Position numbers and translations under genes: made by a program. Positions 26,090 through 35,385 of a stretch of 64,000 nucleotides of DNA are shown here, in pieces (the first letter of the stretch is position 1; each line of letters starts with the position of its first letter). The stretch spans positions 62,001-126,000 of the forward strand of contig NZ_JAEUAN010000008.1 of the NCBI RefSeq assembly GCF_019511445.1, written 5' to 3'. Origin of the DNA: Aliirhizobium wenxiniae (GTDB taxonomy: Bacteria; Pseudomonadota; Alphaproteobacteria; Rhizobiales; Rhizobiaceae). The notes below the pieces were generated by a model that worked only from the letters and a program-made list of their open reading frames with translations, had not been told where the DNA came from and did not search any database.

Positions 26090-27643
26090 TTACATCTTCA
26101 CCAGCCAGAGGCGGGGAAGGTTGTCCGAGAAGAGCGGGAAATCCTTGATCTTCGCGGTGGTCGCCCAAGCGAGCGGTTGCTGGTGCAGCGGGATCATCAG
26201 GGCATGCTCCTTGGCGATCTTCAGCGATTGCGCTTCCATCGCCAGGCGCTTGGTCTGATCGAGTTCGACGGCGGACGCTTCCGTTACCTTGTCGAATTCC
26301 TTGTCGGACCAGCCGCCCCAGTTGAAGATGCCGAACGAGCCTTCCTTCGTGTGCAGGACCTGCGAGGTCAGGCTGTAAGTATCGAGCATGGGCAGGGTCG
26401 CCCAGCCGAGGGTGTAGACATCGACCTTGCCGGCAGAACGTTTCGGTGTCTGCACCGCGCGAGTGCCCTGATCCAGCTTCGGCTTGAGGCCGACGCGCGA
26501 CCACATGGAAGCAACCGCCTGGCAGATCTGCTCCTCGTTGACGAGACTGTCGGCGCAGTTGAACTCGAATTCGAAACCTTCCGCACCGGCTTCCTTCAAA
26601 AGAGCCTTGGCCTTTTCCGGATCGGCCTTGACCGGGGTATCGAGCGCTGCGTCATAACCTGGGATCTGCGGGGCCACCAGCGCGCCGGCATTGCGCGATT
26701 TTCCGCGCATCACCTTCTTGTTGATCAGGTCGAGATCGATGGCGAGCTGCATCGCCTGGCGAACGCGCAGATCCTTCATCGGGTTCGCAGCACCCGATAG
26801 AAGCTGGTCGCGCTGGGAGAAGCCGATCATCACTGTGCGAAGATCTGTGCCTTCCAGAACCTTCACCTCGGGCGAAGCGGCAAGCCGCGGCAGGTCCTGC
26901 ACCGGCGCCTGATCGGTAAAATCGATATCGCCGGCCAGAAGTGCGGCGACTCGGGTTGCCGGCGAGGCAATAGGGGTCAGCTCGATGCGGTCGATATTGT
27001 GCTCCGTCTTGTCCCACCAACCGTCGAATTTGGTGAAGACCGTCTTTGCATCCGGCTGGCGGCTTTCGACCTTGAACGGGCCAGTCCCGTTTTCATTGTA
27101 GGTTGCATAACCTTCGCTACCGGATCCGACATCGGTCGGCGCTTCGGCATTGTTGTCCTTCAGCCAGCCCGCATCGAAAATGTAGATGGTGGTGAGGTCG
27201 TTCGGCAGAAGCGGATAATGGGCGGAAACATCGATTTCGATCGTGTGTGCATCAATGACGCGGGAGCCCTTATAGGCCGGGATGTTGCCGCGCAGCGGCG
27301 ACTTCGGGTCAGAGGCGCGCTTCAATGACGCCTGCACATCTTCTGCCGTGAAGTCTGCCCCGTTGTGGAACTTCACGCCTTCCCGCAGTTTGAACCGCCA
27401 TGTCGTCGGCGAAACGATTTCCCAGGATGTGGCGAGCGCCGGCTCGATCTTCAGATTGCGGTCGTAGCGGACAAGCCCTTCATAGGCGTGGTTGAGGACG
27501 CCAAGCGCAAAGCTGTCGCCGTAGGAATAGGGATCGAGCGAACTGATATCGCGCGAGGCACCCCATTTTAGCGTTCCGGCCGTGGCCGGCATAGCTAAGG
27601 CGAGAAGCGCAACACCTCCCACCAGAATTCTCGATAAATGCAT
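26090..27643 (-). CDS. Family 5 solute-binding protein of the Dpp/Opp-type transporter
   Basis: The 517-residue periplasmic protein has a signal peptide (MHLSRILVGGVALLALAMPATAG) and the family 5 landmarks SLDPYSYGDSFALGVLNHAYEGL, TWRFKLREGVKFHNGADFTAEDV (in parts) and the later RVRQAMQLAIDLDLINKKVM. The ATG at 27643 is chosen because a GAGGGG site lies about 10 bp upstream; the frame extends further only through the operator region. It heads the minus-strand operon and an ATTGCATGCAAT palindrome lies 17 bp before the start codon. Such proteins bind peptides, opines, nickel or other amide-containing solutes; the ligand here is unknown. Confidence 0.9.
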   Translation of the reverse strand: MHLSRILVGGVALLALAMPATAGTLKWGASRDISSLDPYSYGDSFALGVLNHAYEGLVRYDRNLKIEPALATSWEIVSPTTWRFKLREGVKFHNGADFTAEDVQASLKRASDPKSPLRGNIPAYKGSRVIDAHTIEIDVSAHYPLLPNDLTTIYIFDAGWLKDNNAEAPTDVGSGSEGYATYNENGTGPFKVESRQPDAKTVFTKFDGWWDKTEHNIDRIELTPIASPATRVAALLAGDIDFTDQAPVQDLPRLAASPEVKVLEGTDLRTVMIGFSQRDQLLSGAANPMKDLRVRQAMQLAIDLDLINKKVMRGKSRNAGALVAPQIPGYDAALDTPVKADPEKAKALLKEAGAEGFEFEFNCADSLVNEEQICQAVASMWSRVGLKPKLDQGTRAVQTPKRSAGKVDVYTLGWATLPMLDTYSLTSQVLHTKEGSFGIFNWGGWSDKEFDKVTEASAVELDQTKRLAMEAQSLKIAKEHALMIPLHQQPLAWATTAKIKDFPLFSDNLPRLWLVKM

Positions 27644-27659
27644 TGATAATTCCCCTCGG

Positions 27660-27671
27660 ATTGCATGCAAT
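27660..27671. promoter_or_regulatory. Palindromic operator, copy 1 (transporter side)
   Basis: ATTGCATGCAAT is a perfect 12-bp palindrome located 17 bp upstream of the solute-binding-protein start codon. The same sequence recurs at 27798-27809 on the regulator side of the same intergenic region. It is the best candidate binding site for the GntR regulator encoded at 27884. Its position in the leader would block transcription or initiation of the minus-strand operon. Confidence 0.72.
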
Positions 27672-27795
27672 TCTGGCAAGACGATGCTTGTGGCTGGAAC
27701 GCATGGCATTGAAACCGGTTACTGCAGGCGGCTTTTAGCGCTTTCTCTGACAGTTCGGCTCGAGGCTAAATCAGAACGAATGCGAGTTCAATAGA

Positions 27796-27811
27796 AAATT
27801 GCATGCAATTT
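27796..27811. promoter_or_regulatory. Palindromic operator, copy 2 (regulator side)
   Basis: AAATTGCATGCAATTT is a perfect 16-bp palindrome that includes the 12-bp core found at 27660-27671. It lies 72 bp upstream of the GntR start codon. The two centres are 138 bp apart, allowing repression of both divergent promoters or DNA looping. Confidence 0.72.
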
Positions 27812-27883
27812 ATTAGGCTGGATGATGTACGATTTTTATGCGATATGCTGATTAAACTGCATTCAGTCGAAAGAGCGACAGCG

Positions 27884-28573
27884 ATGTCCACCAATCTCAG
27901 CAGGAGCGATGCGATCTACGCCTCGCTTCGCCGCGCAATTCTCGAACAGGCACTGAAGCCGGGCACGAAACTGCCGGAAGATTCCATCGGTGACACGTTC
28001 GGCGTCAGTCGCACGAGTGCCCGTAATGCGTTGCTGCGGCTCGCCTCGGACGGTCTTGTCGAGATCAAGCCGAACCGCGGCGCGGCCGTCGCCATGCCGA
28101 CGCTGGAAGAAGCGGAAGAGGTTTTTGCCCTCAGGCGTTGCCTTGAGCGTGAGGTGATCGAACGGCTCTGCAAGCGCATGCCGCGCGACGGCATCGATGC
28201 GCTGATCAGCCATGTACGCGAGGAAGAAAGGGCGCTTCAGGCATCTTCCCCGCGCTCCATCCGGCTTGCCGGCGAATTTCACATCCTGCTTGCCGAACTC
28301 ACCGGCTCGAAACTTCTCATCGACTTCATCAGCCAGGTCGTCTCGCGCTCGTCGCTGATCCTTGCCCGCTTCGGACGCCCGCATTCCGCCGAATGCGGTA
28401 TCGACGAACATGTCCAATTGATCGAGGCACTCAAAGAGCAAGATCCGCAGACGGCTTGCCGGATCATGGACCACCATCTGCATGCAGTCGAAGACCGCGC
28501 CAAGACGGATGACAAGGATGACGGCCCCGACATTACCGAAATCCTCAACCGCTACATGTCGGCATCCGATTGA
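27884..28573 (+). CDS. GntR-family (FCD) regulator of the amidohydrolase/transporter locus
   Basis: The 229-residue protein has a GntR winged helix (residues ~8-70: AIYASLRRAILEQ, GTKLPEDSIGDTFGVSRTSARNALLRL in two parts) and an FCD domain with EFHILLAELTGS and, near the end, DHHLHAVEDR. The ATG at 27884 is preferred to an upstream in-frame start at 27803 because the latter would begin inside the palindromic operator. It is divergent from the transporter operon and immediately followed, after 1 bp, by the gamma-glutamyltransferase-like gene. The duplicated palindrome between the two arms is its likely target. Confidence 0.87.
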   Translation: MSTNLSRSDAIYASLRRAILEQALKPGTKLPEDSIGDTFGVSRTSARNALLRLASDGLVEIKPNRGAAVAMPTLEEAEEVFALRRCLEREVIERLCKRMPRDGIDALISHVREEERALQASSPRSIRLAGEFHILLAELTGSKLLIDFISQVVSRSSLILARFGRPHSAECGIDEHVQLIEALKEQDPQTACRIMDHHLHAVEDRAKTDDKDDGPDITEILNRYMSASD

Positions 28574-28574
28574 G

Positions 28575-30140
28575 ATGAGCCAGCCAGAAAAGGTCGTTGC
28601 GCGGTCCAAACGCGGTGTCGTGACAAGCCCGCATCATCTTGCCAGCCAAGCCGGAGCCAAAGTTCTGCGCCGTGGCGGCACGGCAGTCGAAGCGGTGATC
28701 GCGGCGGGAGCCGCACTGGCGGTGCTTTATCCGCATTTCTGCGGGCTGGGCGGAGATGCGATCTGGATCATTGCCGACCGCGCCGGCCGTCGCAAGGCAA
28801 TCATGGGGATAGGCCAGGCTGCAAGTGACTTGCCGACGCTCGAAACCATTCCTGCTCGTGGCCCGCTATCGGCCCTGACGACTGCCGCAGTCATCGACAG
28901 CTGGGGCAAGGCACTCGGTTTTTCGCGAGAGAACTGGCAGGGCAAAGAGAATTTGGCGTCTCTGCTCGCCGACGCAATCGAACTGGCGGAGGCAGGCTTT
29001 CCGGTCAGCAGATCGCAACAACATTGGCATGCGTTCCGAAGCGGAGAGATTGAGAGCTGGCCGGGGGTCGCAAGCGCTTTCGTGACACAAGGGCTTCAGC
29101 GCCAACCGCAAATCGCCGAAGTCCTGAAAACGATCGCCCTGCAGGGACATCGCGAATTCTACGAGGGTGAACTCGCATATCGCATTGCCAAGACACTGAA
29201 ATCCGTCGGCAGCCCGATCCGGATGAGTGATCTGGCGAAGACGGCAGCAACGCTCACCGACACGGTATCCCTCACCTATCGCGACATGGAACTTCTGGCG
29301 CCACCACCGCCTTCACAGGGCATTTCGACACTAGCGATCATGGGAATCCTCTCGAATTTTCCGATGCGAGATGTCGATCCGACGTCTGCCGACTTTTATC
29401 ATCTCTGTGTCGAGGCGGTGAAGCAGGCGTTTCTCGACCGCGGGCGGATCGCCGATCCGGACTTCGCCGCGCAACATTGTGCTGAATGGCTGGCAAGAGA
29501 TTATCTCGCGGCCAAGTCGGATGCGATCGATCCCGCATCCGCCCTGCCCTGGCCCCACCGCTTCCAGACCGGTGACACAGTCTATCTTGCCGCCGTGGAT
29601 GCCGAAGGCCGATCGGCGAGTGTGTTGCAGAGCACTTATTACGACTGGGGCAGCGGCGTCTTGCTGCCGGATACTGGTATTCTCTGGCAGAACCGTGGGG
29701 CCGCGTTCAGCACCGATCCGCAAAGCCCCAACGTGCTGGCGCCCGGCAAGCGGCCCTTCTACACGCTCAATCCCGGCCTCGGCCTGAAGAACGGGATGCC
29801 GCATCTTCTCTACGGTACCCAGGGCGCAGACGGACAGCCGCAGACACTGACCGTTCTTCTCAGCCGATTGATAGATCACGATTTCGATCCGCTTTCCGCT
29901 CTTACAGCCCCCCGTTTCCTATTGGGCCGCACCTTCTCCGACACCCGCGACAACCTGAAGATCGAGGATGCGGTCGGCGGGAATGTTCTGGCAGAGCTTG
30001 CCGGTCGCGGGCACGAAGTCATTCCGATCCCTGCCCTCAATGCTCTCTCCGGCCAGGCTGGCGTCATTCGATTGAACGAGGACGGCTGGATGGAAGGGGC
30101 TCATGACCCGCGCAGCGATGGCTGCGCTATCGGCATATAG
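28575..30140 (+). CDS. Gamma-glutamyltransferase-family Ntn hydrolase, no signal peptide
   Basis: The 521-residue protein follows the gamma-glutamyltransferase fold: KRGVVTSPHHLASQAGAKVL near the N-terminus, AALAVLYPHFCGLGGDAIWI, the ring PPPSQGISTLAIMGIL, and the autocleavage site GDTVYLAAVD in which Thr335 should become the N-terminal nucleophile of the small subunit. The glycine-rich GGNVLAELAGRGHEV near the end also fits. Classical enzymes are exported, but this protein starts MSQPEKVVARSKRG without a signal peptide, so it is probably cytosolic. Members of the family cleave gamma-glutamyl amides or acyl side chains. It lies between the regulator and an amidohydrolase gene, so an amide-hydrolysis step in the same pathway is likely. 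Confidence 0.85.
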   Translation: MSQPEKVVARSKRGVVTSPHHLASQAGAKVLRRGGTAVEAVIAAGAALAVLYPHFCGLGGDAIWIIADRAGRRKAIMGIGQAASDLPTLETIPARGPLSALTTAAVIDSWGKALGFSRENWQGKENLASLLADAIELAEAGFPVSRSQQHWHAFRSGEIESWPGVASAFVTQGLQRQPQIAEVLKTIALQGHREFYEGELAYRIAKTLKSVGSPIRMSDLAKTAATLTDTVSLTYRDMELLAPPPPSQGISTLAIMGILSNFPMRDVDPTSADFYHLCVEAVKQAFLDRGRIADPDFAAQHCAEWLARDYLAAKSDAIDPASALPWPHRFQTGDTVYLAAVDAEGRSASVLQSTYYDWGSGVLLPDTGILWQNRGAAFSTDPQSPNVLAPGKRPFYTLNPGLGLKNGMPHLLYGTQGADGQPQTLTVLLSRLIDHDFDPLSALTAPRFLLGRTFSDTRDNLKIEDAVGGNVLAELAGRGHEVIPIPALNALSGQAGVIRLNEDGWMEGAHDPRSDGCAIGI

Positions 30141-30147
30141 GTTTCAG

Positions 30148-31407
30148 ATGGAAGTCGATCTTGTTCTCCGCAATGTTTCCGTTGCCCGACATCCGGGCCT
30201 CGTCGATATCGCCATCCGGGACGGCCTGATAGCGGAAATAGGAAACAGGATTTCCTGTGAGGCAGTGGAGGAAGAGGATCTGGAAGGCGCATTCGCCTTT
30301 CCCGGCTTTGCTGAAAGCCACATCCATCTCGACAAGGCTTGCATCATGGAGCGCTGCTCGATCTGCGCGGGCACGCTCGAAGAGGCCGTGCGCGAAACGG
30401 CTAAGGCAAAGGCCGGGTTCTCCGAAGACGACGTCTACATGCGAGCATCGATGCTGGTCGAAAAGGCGATCATGCATGGCACCAACCGGATGCGGACATT
30501 TGTCGAGATCGATCCGCGTGCAGGATTGCGTTCCTTCGAGGCCATCAAGCGGGTTCGCGACAACTATGCCTTCGCGATCGATATCCAGATCTGCGCCTTT
30601 GCGCAGGAAGGGCTGACACAGGAACCGGAAACCGAAGCCATGCTCGACGAGGCGCTCCACTCAGGCGCCGACCTGATCGGCGGATGCCCCTATACCGATG
30701 TGGATTCAGCCGAGCATGTCCGCAGGATCTTCGCGCTTGCGCGAAAGCATGATGTCGATATCGACTTCCATCTCGATTTCAACCTTGATCCGGCAAAGAC
30801 CGATCTTCCAGCGGTGATCGAAGCAACGTGCGCGAATGGTTATGCCGGCCGCGTTACGATCGGTCACGTCACGAATCTGTCGATGCTCGATCCCGATACA
30901 CTTGCCGTGGTTGGCAGAAAGATTGCCGATGCAGGTATCGCTCTTACCGTTCTGCCTGCAACGGATCTGTTTCTCATGGGGCGGCAATCGAACTTCAGCA
31001 TTCCGCGTGGGATCGCACCGGCCAACGCCCTCTCGGCGTTGGGCGTCAGAACGGCAATCGCGACCAACAATGTGCTGAACCCGTTCACGCCATTCGGCGA
31101 TGCTTCTTTGGCACGCATGGCCAATCTTTATGCCAATGTCATGCAGCTATCGCGTGACGAAGATATCGCGCTCGTCTTCGATATGGTGAGCGCGCAAGCC
31201 TCTGAGATCATGGGCTTGCGCCATGATCTCGCAGTCGGTGGGCCGGCAGACATTGTGGCCCTCGATGCGGCAGATCCATGCGAGGTCGTGCGAGCCTCGG
31301 CGCCTGCTCTTGCTGGATGGAAGCGCGGATTGAAGACGTTTTCGCGCCCAAGGCCTCAACTCTTGAAAGCCAAGACGACGCCCAGCCTGTCGGCAATCTC
31401 TGGATAG
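30148..31407 (+). CDS. Cytosine-deaminase-like amidohydrolase (paralogue 3)
   Basis: The 419-residue protein belongs to the CodA-like amidohydrolases. The metal motif GFAESHIHLDKACIM is intact (HxH near residues 56-58), followed by DIDFHLDFNLDP, VTIGHVTNLSML and the Asp region IATNNVLNPFTPFGDASL, which departs from the usual GxDxxRDxW of cytosine deaminase. The ATG at 30148 lies just after the preceding stop; an earlier frame from 30103 would overlap the transferase gene. It ends near a hairpin at 31414. It is the fourth amidohydrolase of the locus and the only one in the divergent arm. Confidence 0.8.
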   Translation: MEVDLVLRNVSVARHPGLVDIAIRDGLIAEIGNRISCEAVEEEDLEGAFAFPGFAESHIHLDKACIMERCSICAGTLEEAVRETAKAKAGFSEDDVYMRASMLVEKAIMHGTNRMRTFVEIDPRAGLRSFEAIKRVRDNYAFAIDIQICAFAQEGLTQEPETEAMLDEALHSGADLIGGCPYTDVDSAEHVRRIFALARKHDVDIDFHLDFNLDPAKTDLPAVIEATCANGYAGRVTIGHVTNLSMLDPDTLAVVGRKIADAGIALTVLPATDLFLMGRQSNFSIPRGIAPANALSALGVRTAIATNNVLNPFTPFGDASLARMANLYANVMQLSRDEDIALVFDMVSAQASEIMGLRHDLAVGGPADIVALDAADPCEVVRASAPALAGWKRGLKTFSRPRPQLLKAKTTPSLSAISG

Positions 31408-31413
31408 CCAAGC

Positions 31414-31436
31414 CTGACTGGTCAATTGCCAGTCAG
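31414..31436. terminator. Hairpin between convergent amidohydrolase and prc genes
   Basis: CTGACTGG at 31414-31421 and CCAGTCAG at 31429-31436 form a perfect 8-bp stem with a 7-nt loop, located between two convergent stop codons. There is no clear T-run, so a bidirectional terminator is possible but not certain. Confidence 0.5.
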
Positions 31437-31460
31437 CGCTTAGCGTCGATCCCGGATTGC

Positions 31461-33560
31461 CTATGGCTGGCTATCTGCTTTCCTGACGGGCGACAACAAA
31501 TCCGCTGCGTCGGCAACGATCGCGGCTGCTTCGGTTTTCAGGACGTCCTTCGCATTCTTTCGCGCATTTTCGAGCGCAAGATCGGCACTCAAGCTGCGCT
31601 CGTTTGCCTGCAGCCCGTCGTCCTCGCCACGCAGCAAACCGTCGTCGCCTTGCGCACGTTCCTTCAGGCGGCGCTCAAGCGCTCGCATCTCTTCCCGGCG
31701 CTCCGCTTCGTTAAGGGAGATGACGCGTTTTTCCCGTTGCGCCTTCAATTCCGCAGCATCCTCGACGAACCGCTGGAAGTCCGGGTCATTTTTCACGCGT
31801 GCTTCGTGTCGGCTCAGCAATTCTGGCAGTAATGAAGCTGTCTTGTTCGACGCTTTATATCTCGCAGGCTTGATCTTGTCCCATGGCAGCGCGTTGTCAT
31901 AGCTCGACTCGCCAACGATTTTCGGATCCAGGAGGCCCGGCAGAGTGATGTCGGGTGTGACGCCACGAAGCTGGGTTGTCCCACCATCGATGCGGAAGAA
32001 TTGGGCGATCGTCAGCTTCAACTGGCCATATTTCGGCGTGTCGTTGCGGGCAGCCTGATCGAGATCGATGACGGTCTGCACCGTGCCCTTGCCGAAACTG
32101 GGCTCGCCGATGATAACGCCGCGACCATAATCCTGTATCGCTGCTGCGAAAATCTCTGATGCGGAAGCCGATCCGCGATTGATCAGGACACCGGTCGGCC
32201 CAGTCCAGGCAGGCTTGGAAAGATCATCGCTTTCCACCTCTACCCTGCCGGCAGCATCGCGTTGTTGGACAACCGGACCTTTCCCGACGAAAAGGCCTGT
32301 CAGTTCGATCGCTTCGCTCAAAGAGCCGCCGCCATTGTCACGCAGATCGATCAAAACAGCATCGACCTTTTCCTGCTTCAACTCTCCGAGAAGCTTGGCA
32401 ACGTCGCGGCTGGCGCTTCGGTAGTTCTTGTCGCCCTTACGCCGTGCTTCGAAATCCTCGTAGAACGCCGGGAGCGCAATGACCCCGATCTTGCGGGATA
32501 CGCCATGGTCCTCGATCGGCACGATCGTCTTCTTCGCAGCCTGTTTTTCGAGGCTGATCTTGTCGCGCACCAGGCTGATGACCCGGTGGCTTCCATTGGC
32601 GGCGGTCTCTGCGGGGAGAATATCGAGCCGTACGACGGAATCTTTTTCTCCGCGGATCAACTGAACAACTTCATCGAGGCGAATGCCAACCACTTCCTTG
32701 ACGGCACCAGCTTTGCCCTGGCCCACACCGATAATGCGATCTCCGACCGCCAGTTGCCCGGACAGTTGCGCCGGTCCGCCGGGTACAAGTTCTCGGATGG
32801 TCGTGTAACCATCACGCTCCTGCAGGACCGCGCCGATACCGACCAGCGAAAGCTTCATCGAGATGTCGAAATCTGCCGAGGCAGCCGCACCGAAATAGTC
32901 GGTATGCGGATCGACGGAGGTCGTGTAGGCAGCCATGAAGGACTGGAAAACGTCGTCGCTTTTGTAGGTGTAGACGCGTTGCAGGATATTCTCGTAACGC
33001 TTGTCGAGGGTATTGCGAATTGCTGCATCGGCCTGGCCTGCCAATTTCAGCCGCAGCCAGTCGCTCTTGACGCTTTTGCGCCAAAGGTCGTGAATCTGAT
33101 CTTCCGATTGCGGCCATGCCACGTCTTCGCGCGAGAAGGTGTAGTCTTCACGCACGCTAAAATCGAAGCCCTGTTTGAGCAGGCCCCGCGCATATGTCAT
33201 GCGGTCCACAACGCGCTGCGAATAGATGTTGAATATCGAAAACGGGATTTTCAGGTCTTCGTTGCTGATGGCATCGTCGATCATGGTCTTGTTCACCATG
33301 AACTTGTCGATATCAGCCTGGAGGAAAAAACTACGGTCAGGATCAAGCGACTTGAGATACCGGTCCATGATCTTTTCCGACAAGGCGTCATCCAGCGGAA
33401 CCGGCTTATAGGCATACCGCTCTAGAAACTGCGCGCTCAAATTGGCGGCTTCCGCCTGGCTCTTTTGCGGTGCCAGAACAGGAGGCGTCCCAAGCTCCAA
33501 GGCATAGGCAGACGGTGCCAGGAGAAGGAACAGACCAATGAAACCGTAACGAATGCGCAT
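31461..33560 (-). CDS. prc: Tail-specific (C-terminal processing) periplasmic protease
   Basis: The 699-residue protein corresponds to Prc/Tsp, a periplasmic serine protease that degrades proteins with nonpolar C-termini and processes envelope proteins. It has a signal peptide (MRIRYGFIGLFLLLAPSAYA), an N-terminal helical domain, a PDZ domain around residues 225-320 (VGIGAVLQERDGYTTIRELV), and the S41 catalytic core. By alignment with the Ser-Asp-Lys spacing of the E. coli enzyme, the catalytic residues are Ser466 in GSASASEIF, Asp477 in AIQDYG and Lys491 in SFGKGTVQ. The C-terminal ~150 residues form the charged extension typical of Prc rather than of short CtpA. It stands alone, divergent from pccB. 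Confidence 0.93.
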   Translation of the reverse strand: MRIRYGFIGLFLLLAPSAYALELGTPPVLAPQKSQAEAANLSAQFLERYAYKPVPLDDALSEKIMDRYLKSLDPDRSFFLQADIDKFMVNKTMIDDAISNEDLKIPFSIFNIYSQRVVDRMTYARGLLKQGFDFSVREDYTFSREDVAWPQSEDQIHDLWRKSVKSDWLRLKLAGQADAAIRNTLDKRYENILQRVYTYKSDDVFQSFMAAYTTSVDPHTDYFGAAASADFDISMKLSLVGIGAVLQERDGYTTIRELVPGGPAQLSGQLAVGDRIIGVGQGKAGAVKEVVGIRLDEVVQLIRGEKDSVVRLDILPAETAANGSHRVISLVRDKISLEKQAAKKTIVPIEDHGVSRKIGVIALPAFYEDFEARRKGDKNYRSASRDVAKLLGELKQEKVDAVLIDLRDNGGGSLSEAIELTGLFVGKGPVVQQRDAAGRVEVESDDLSKPAWTGPTGVLINRGSASASEIFAAAIQDYGRGVIIGEPSFGKGTVQTVIDLDQAARNDTPKYGQLKLTIAQFFRIDGGTTQLRGVTPDITLPGLLDPKIVGESSYDNALPWDKIKPARYKASNKTASLLPELLSRHEARVKNDPDFQRFVEDAAELKAQREKRVISLNEAERREEMRALERRLKERAQGDDGLLRGEDDGLQANERSLSADLALENARKNAKDVLKTEAAAIVADAADLLSPVRKADSQP

Positions 33561-33840
33561 TCAGCTTTAATCCCAGGTGCAGAGAGATAATACTAGGTGT
33601 CGCATTAACTGCGTCGCTTTAGCAACCCAAGTCTATACGCAACAATTCGTGTCTGGCGTCACACATTGTCGAGATGATGTCGAACCAAGGCCGATATCCT
33701 CTCTTCCGTTGATTGCTGCCAGATGTTCGCCTGCGTCGCCGCGAGCGCCTGTGGAAGTCGTAAGACTTAACTCGGCCTTTCCCTCGCTCGGATTTTGCTA
33801 TCTTTATATGCCTGCATTCGCACATTCTTTGGGAGGAAAT

Positions 33841-35373
33841 ATGCGCGCAGTCCTGAACGAAGTCGAAAAACGCCGCGCGGAGGCAAGGTTGGGCGGCGGT
33901 TTCAAGCGGATCGAGGCCCAGCATGCCAAAGGCAAGCTGACCGCCCGTGAGCGGATCGAAGTGCTGCTCGACGAAGGCTCGTTCGAAGAATTCGACATGT
34001 ATGTCACCCATCGCGCCGTCGATTTCGGCATGGCGGATCAGAAGGTTGCGGGTGATGGGGTGGTCACGGGCTGGGGAACGATCAACGGTCGCCAGGTCTA
34101 TGTCTTCTCCCAGGATTTCACTGTGCTCGGCGGTTCCTTGTCCGAGACCCATGCGCAAAAGATCTGCAAGATCATGGACATGGCGGTGCGGGTCGGCGCT
34201 CCGGTGATCGGCCTCAACGACTCGGGCGGTGCGCGGATACAAGAAGGCGTTGCCTCGCTCGCCGGTTACGCGGAGGTCTTTCGCCGCAACGCAGAGGCTT
34301 CGGGCGTCATTCCGCAGATCTCCGTCATCATGGGGCCTTGCGCCGGTGGTGCGGTCTATTCGCCGGCCATGACCGATTTCATCTTCATGGTGCGGGATTC
34401 GTCCTACATGTTCGTGACTGGCCCCGATGTGGTGAAAACCGTAACGAACGAAATCGTAACCGCAGAAGAGCTCGGCGGAGCGACTACCCACACGCAAAAA
34501 TCATCGGTGGCCGATGCTGCCTTCGAAAACGACATCGAGGCGCTGGAAGCGGTTCGCCAGCTTTTCGACTTCCTGCCGCTCAACAATCGCGACAAGGTTC
34601 CAGTCAGGCCTTTTCACGACGATCCGTCACGGGTCGAAATGCGCCTCGATACACTCGTGCCAGATAGCGCGACCAAGCCCTATGACATGAAGGAACTGAT
34701 CACGGCGCTTGCCGACGAGGGCGTCTTTTTCGAGATTCAGCAGGCTTTTGCGAAGAACATAATCACCGGCTTCCTCCGTATCGAGGGTCAAACAGTCGGC
34801 GTGGTCGCCAACCAGCCGATGGTTCTGGCCGGCTGCCTGGATATCGATTCGTCGCGCAAGGCGGCGCGGTTCGTCCGCTTCTGCGATGCCTTTTCTATCC
34901 CGATCCTGACGCTGGTCGACGTTCCCGGTTTTCTGCCGGGCACCGCGCAGGAATATGGCGGCGTTATCAAGCATGGCGCCAAGCTTCTGTTTGCCTATTC
35001 GGAAGCGACCGTTCCTATGGTGACGCTGATCACGCGAAAAGCCTATGGTGGCGCCTATGACGTGATGGCGTCGAAGCATATCGGCGCCGATATCAACTAT
35101 GCCTGGCCAACGGCCGAGATTGCCGTGATGGGCGCCAAAGGCGCGACCGAGATCCTTTATCGCTCCGAACTTTCCGACCCGGACAAGATCGCCGCCCGTA
35201 CGACGGAATACGAGGAACGTTTTGCCAATCCCTTCGTCGCCGCTGAACGCGGCTTCATCGACGAGGTGATCATGCCGCATTCGTCCCGCCGCCGCATCGC
35301 CCGCGCCTTTGCCTCGCTGCGCAACAAGCAGGTGACGACGCATTGGAAAAAACACGATACGATACCGCTCTGA
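33841..35373 (+). CDS. pccB: Propionyl-CoA carboxylase beta subunit
   Basis: The 510-residue carboxyltransferase subunit moves CO2 from biotin to propionyl-CoA, giving methylmalonyl-CoA. It has the paired crotonase-like acyl-CoA-binding and carboxybiotin-binding halves: [23 protein letters not shown] (in parts), [18 protein letters not shown] and, in the second half, [28 protein letters not shown] (in parts) and [11 protein letters not shown]. The start at 33841 follows a strong GGGAGGAAAT site; a longer frame from 33577 is unlikely. The alpha subunit begins 12 bp downstream. The length fits PccB rather than the two-gene acetyl-CoA carboxylase AccD. Confidence 0.95.
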   Translation: MRAVLNEVEKRRAEARLGGGFKRIEAQHAKGKLTARERIEVLLDEGSFEEFDMYVTHRAVDFGMADQKVAGDGVVTGWGTINGRQVYVFSQDFTVLGGSLSETHAQKICKIMDMAVRVGAPVIGLNDSGGARIQEGVASLAGYAEVFRRNAEASGVIPQISVIMGPCAGGAVYSPAMTDFIFMVRDSSYMFVTGPDVVKTVTNEIVTAEELGGATTHTQKSSVADAAFENDIEALEAVRQLFDFLPLNNRDKVPVRPFHDDPSRVEMRLDTLVPDSATKPYDMKELITALADEGVFFEIQQAFAKNIITGFLRIEGQTVGVVANQPMVLAGCLDIDSSRKAARFVRFCDAFSIPILTLVDVPGFLPGTAQEYGGVIKHGAKLLFAYSEATVPMVTLITRKAYGGAYDVMASKHIGADINYAWPTAEIAVMGAKGATEILYRSELSDPDKIAARTTEYEERFANPFVAAERGFIDEVIMPHSSRRRIARAFASLRNKQVTTHWKKHDTIPL

Positions 35374-35385
35374 AGGCCCGCAAAC

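Noticed and set aside
23497..26148. An 883-codon plus-strand frame
   Set aside because: It lies antisense to the permease and amidohydrolase genes, which have clear family motifs and start sites; long antisense frames are common in GC-rich DNA and this one shows no domain.
33577..33840. N-terminal extension of pccB by 88 codons
   Set aside because: The extension is unconserved and the ATG at 33841 has a strong GGGAGGAAAT site.
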